The notes under the pieces are model-generated. The model did not search any database, was not told where the DNA came from, and saw only the letters and a program-made list of their open reading frames with translations. A DNA stretch of 64,000 nucleotides, taken from NCBI RefSeq assembly GCF_015207705.1, contig NZ_JADEWI010000037.1, positions 1-64,000 on the forward strand, read 5' to 3'. The translations under genes were made by a program, and so were the position numbers. Shown in pieces: positions 62,726 to 64,000 of the stretch. Each line of letters starts with the position of its first letter. Position 1 is the first letter of the stretch. Source of the stretch: Nostoc sp. LEGE 06077 (lineage in GTDB: Bacteria; Cyanobacteriota; Cyanobacteriia; Cyanobacteriales; Nostocaceae).

Positions 62726-64000
62726 ATTGGTAAACCCATTAGGTTCGGTAATCCAAGGCTCACTAACTGACGGATTAGAAGTAAGACTACACCCGGATAT
62801 TTCTGTCGAAGATATGCGGGTGGGCAAGTTTTTGGTTGTCCAAGGGGTGCGATCGCGGTTTTTCTGTATGCTGACAGATGTATCCCTCGGAACTGCAAAC
62901 GCCCGGATTATTGCTAATCCGCCGAGTTGGGAAGACACTTTTTTACGAGATGTTTTAGCCGGAAGTGGTACTTACGGAACCATCGCCTTAGCGCCGATGT
63001 TGATGTTTACCCCCGAATCTAATGAATCTTTTTCTCCCACCAACGGTAAATCTGTAAATCCATTTGTCCCATCAAATACGAGTTTGGCATCATTGCAGCC
63101 CCAAACTAGTACCACGATGGAATTATTACCAGTCAAAACTATTCCCAGTCACTTTAGCCAAGTATTCGACGCGAGTGAAGAAGACTTTCGCCGCGTCTTT
63201 GGTTGGGAAGATGATATCCACAGAAAGAATTTTGCCATTGGTAAACCATTAGATATGGATGTCCCAGTGTGCATTGATTTAAATCGATTTGTGGAACGTA
63301 GCAACGGCGTTTTTGGCAAATCTGGTACAGGTAAATCCTTTCTCACCCGCTTACTTTTGGCTGGTGTCATCCGCAAAAATGCAGCGGTGAGCCTGATTTT
63401 TGATATGCACTCAGAATACGGTTGGGAAGCCGTAGCTGAAGGAAAAAATGTCAATACTGTTAAAGGTTTAAAGCAGTTATTTCCGGGAAAAGTCGAAGTT
63501 TATACCCTTGATCCTGAATCAACCAAGCGCCGGGGTGTGCGCGATTCTCAAGAACTATATCTGAGTTACGAACAAATAGAAGTTGAAGATATTAAATTAT
63601 GTAGCCGTGATTTAGGACTGTCGGAAGCAGCGCTGGATAACGCCAACATTCTCTACAGCGAATTCAACAAAGCTTGGATTGTCCAACTATTGAACATGAC
63701 GAATGAAGAAATCGAAATGTTCTGTGAAGAAAAGCGGGGACATAAAGGCTCGATTATGGCCTTACAGCGCAAACTCTTGCGCCTAGACGGTTTGAAGTAT
63801 ATGCGGGCTGTTTGCCCCCACAACTACATTAATAAAATCTTACAATCTCTAGAAGCTGGTAAGAATGTAGTGGTAGAATTTGGTTCCCAGTCAAATATGC
63901 TCTCTTATATGTTGGTGACAAATATGATCACCAGGCGTATCCATGAGCATTATGTCCGCAAGGCTGATAAATTCTTGCAGAGCAAAAACCCCAACGATCG
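62712..64000 (+). CDS. HerA-like (DUF87) ATPase, 5' part only
   Basis: The first 429 codons are present; the gene runs off the window. After a small beta-rich N-terminal region ('LVNPLGSVIQGSLTDGLEVR', a HAS-barrel-like start) comes the RecA-type motor with Walker A FGKSGTGKSFL (about 202) and the 'LIFDMHSEYGW' strand typical of HerA/DUF87. A later segment reads 'LQSLEAGKNVVVEFG'. Such ATPases translocate DNA, often with a partner nuclease (NurA), but no nuclease is in view. The ATG lies in a tandem-repeat tract (MTIDK is repeat-derived), so the start may be new. Confidence 0.85.
   Translation, partial: MTIDKLVNPLGSVIQGSLTDGLEVRLHPDISVEDMRVGKFLVVQGVRSRFFCMLTDVSLGTANARIIANPPSWEDTFLRDVLAGSGTYGTIALAPMLMFTPESNESFSPTNGKSVNPFVPSNTSLASLQPQTSTTMELLPVKTIPSHFSQVFDASEEDFRRVFGWEDDIHRKNFAIGKPLDMDVPVCIDLNRFVERSNGVFGKSGTGKSFLTRLLLAGVIRKNAAVSLIFDMHSEYGWEAVAEGKNVNTVKGLKQLFPGKVEVYTLDPESTKRRGVRDSQELYLSYEQIEVEDIKLCSRDLGLSEAALDNANILYSEFNKAWIVQLLNMTNEEIEMFCEEKRGHKGSIMALQRKLLRLDGLKYMRAVCPHNYINKILQSLEAGKNVVVEFGSQSNMLSYMLVTNMITRRIHEHYVRKADKFLQSKNPND

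Noticed and set aside
1-64000. Many GCGATCGC octamers
   Set aside because: These are HIP1 sites, abundant across cyanobacterial genomes including inside genes; they support the taxonomic call but are not separate features.
1-64000. CRISPR array
   Set aside because: The repeats seen are contiguous heptamer-like tandem units or single palindromes; none shows regular 25-40 bp repeats with unique spacers.

Overview
The window comes from a cyanobacterium, most likely a filamentous, heterocyst-type member of the Nostocales (Nostoc/Anabaena-like). The evidence is psbZ, a desC-desA-desB acyl-lipid desaturase cluster, a BciB-type 8-vinyl reductase, a CruG-like carotenoid glycosyltransferase, many HIP1 octamers (GCGATCGC), several Ser/Thr kinases, Uma2/DUF29/GxxExxY families, and intergenic DNA full of short tandem repeats of the 'gtgctga' and 'gtcaaga' types. 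No prophage, CRISPR array or intact transposase gene is visible.

Layout. 1-4.45 kb: pstS-pstC-pstA-pstB phosphate importer (minus strand) with a two-unit PHO box upstream of pstS. 4.5-9.5 kb: CruG-like glycosyltransferase, RNase HI with an extra C-terminal domain, and a PAS-rich hybrid histidine kinase. 10-16.9 kb: a TPR Ser/Thr kinase, an aldehyde dehydrogenase, a cyclase-family protein, a decayed gene, and a coiled-coil DivIVA-like gene overlapping coaD by 112 bp. 16.9-24.3 kb: HDAC-family deacetylase, MscS channel, SLH protein, alpha/beta hydrolase, another kinase, and rimM. 24.3-24.75 kb: two tandem copies of a ~217-bp, heavily hairpinned non-coding element. 24.8-30.2 kb: avtA and a formaldehyde-detoxification pair (glutathione-dependent formaldehyde dehydrogenase and S-formylglutathione hydrolase) with Uma2 and DUF29 genes between and after them. 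30.3-36.9 kb: a DHH-CBS-tRNA nucleotidyltransferase fusion, psbZ, ribH, tRNA-Gly, a small membrane protein, proA. 36.9-44.5 kb: Uma2, desB, desA, desC, a PLP C-S lyase, GxxExxY, bciB, DUF29. 44.5-53.2 kb: two MITE-like elements, DUF4079, comEC, a ROK kinase, small hypothetical genes, and a class I aldolase. 53.5-64 kb: ADP-ribosylglycohydrolase, a kinase-SUMF1 fusion, a three-GAF membrane sensor, fasciclin, GST, and the 5' part of a HerA-like ATPase.

Most notable points. (1) The 995-residue membrane protein at 57.2-60.2 kb has three GAF domains. Each carries a DPCF motif and a Cys-His motif exactly 28 residues later, the dual-cysteine signature of DXCF cyanobacteriochromes, in a PixJ/PtxD-like layout with a degenerate receptor output domain. 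Two of the GAFs are a very recent 516-bp in-frame duplication. (2) The tandem structured element at 24.3-24.75 kb has one hairpin loop exactly inverted between the copies. (3) Several genes have boundaries or insertions made of the spreading short repeats (ribH tail, HerA-like start, an in-frame insertion in the CBS/nucleotidyltransferase fusion). All calls are from reading the sequence; no database search was run.
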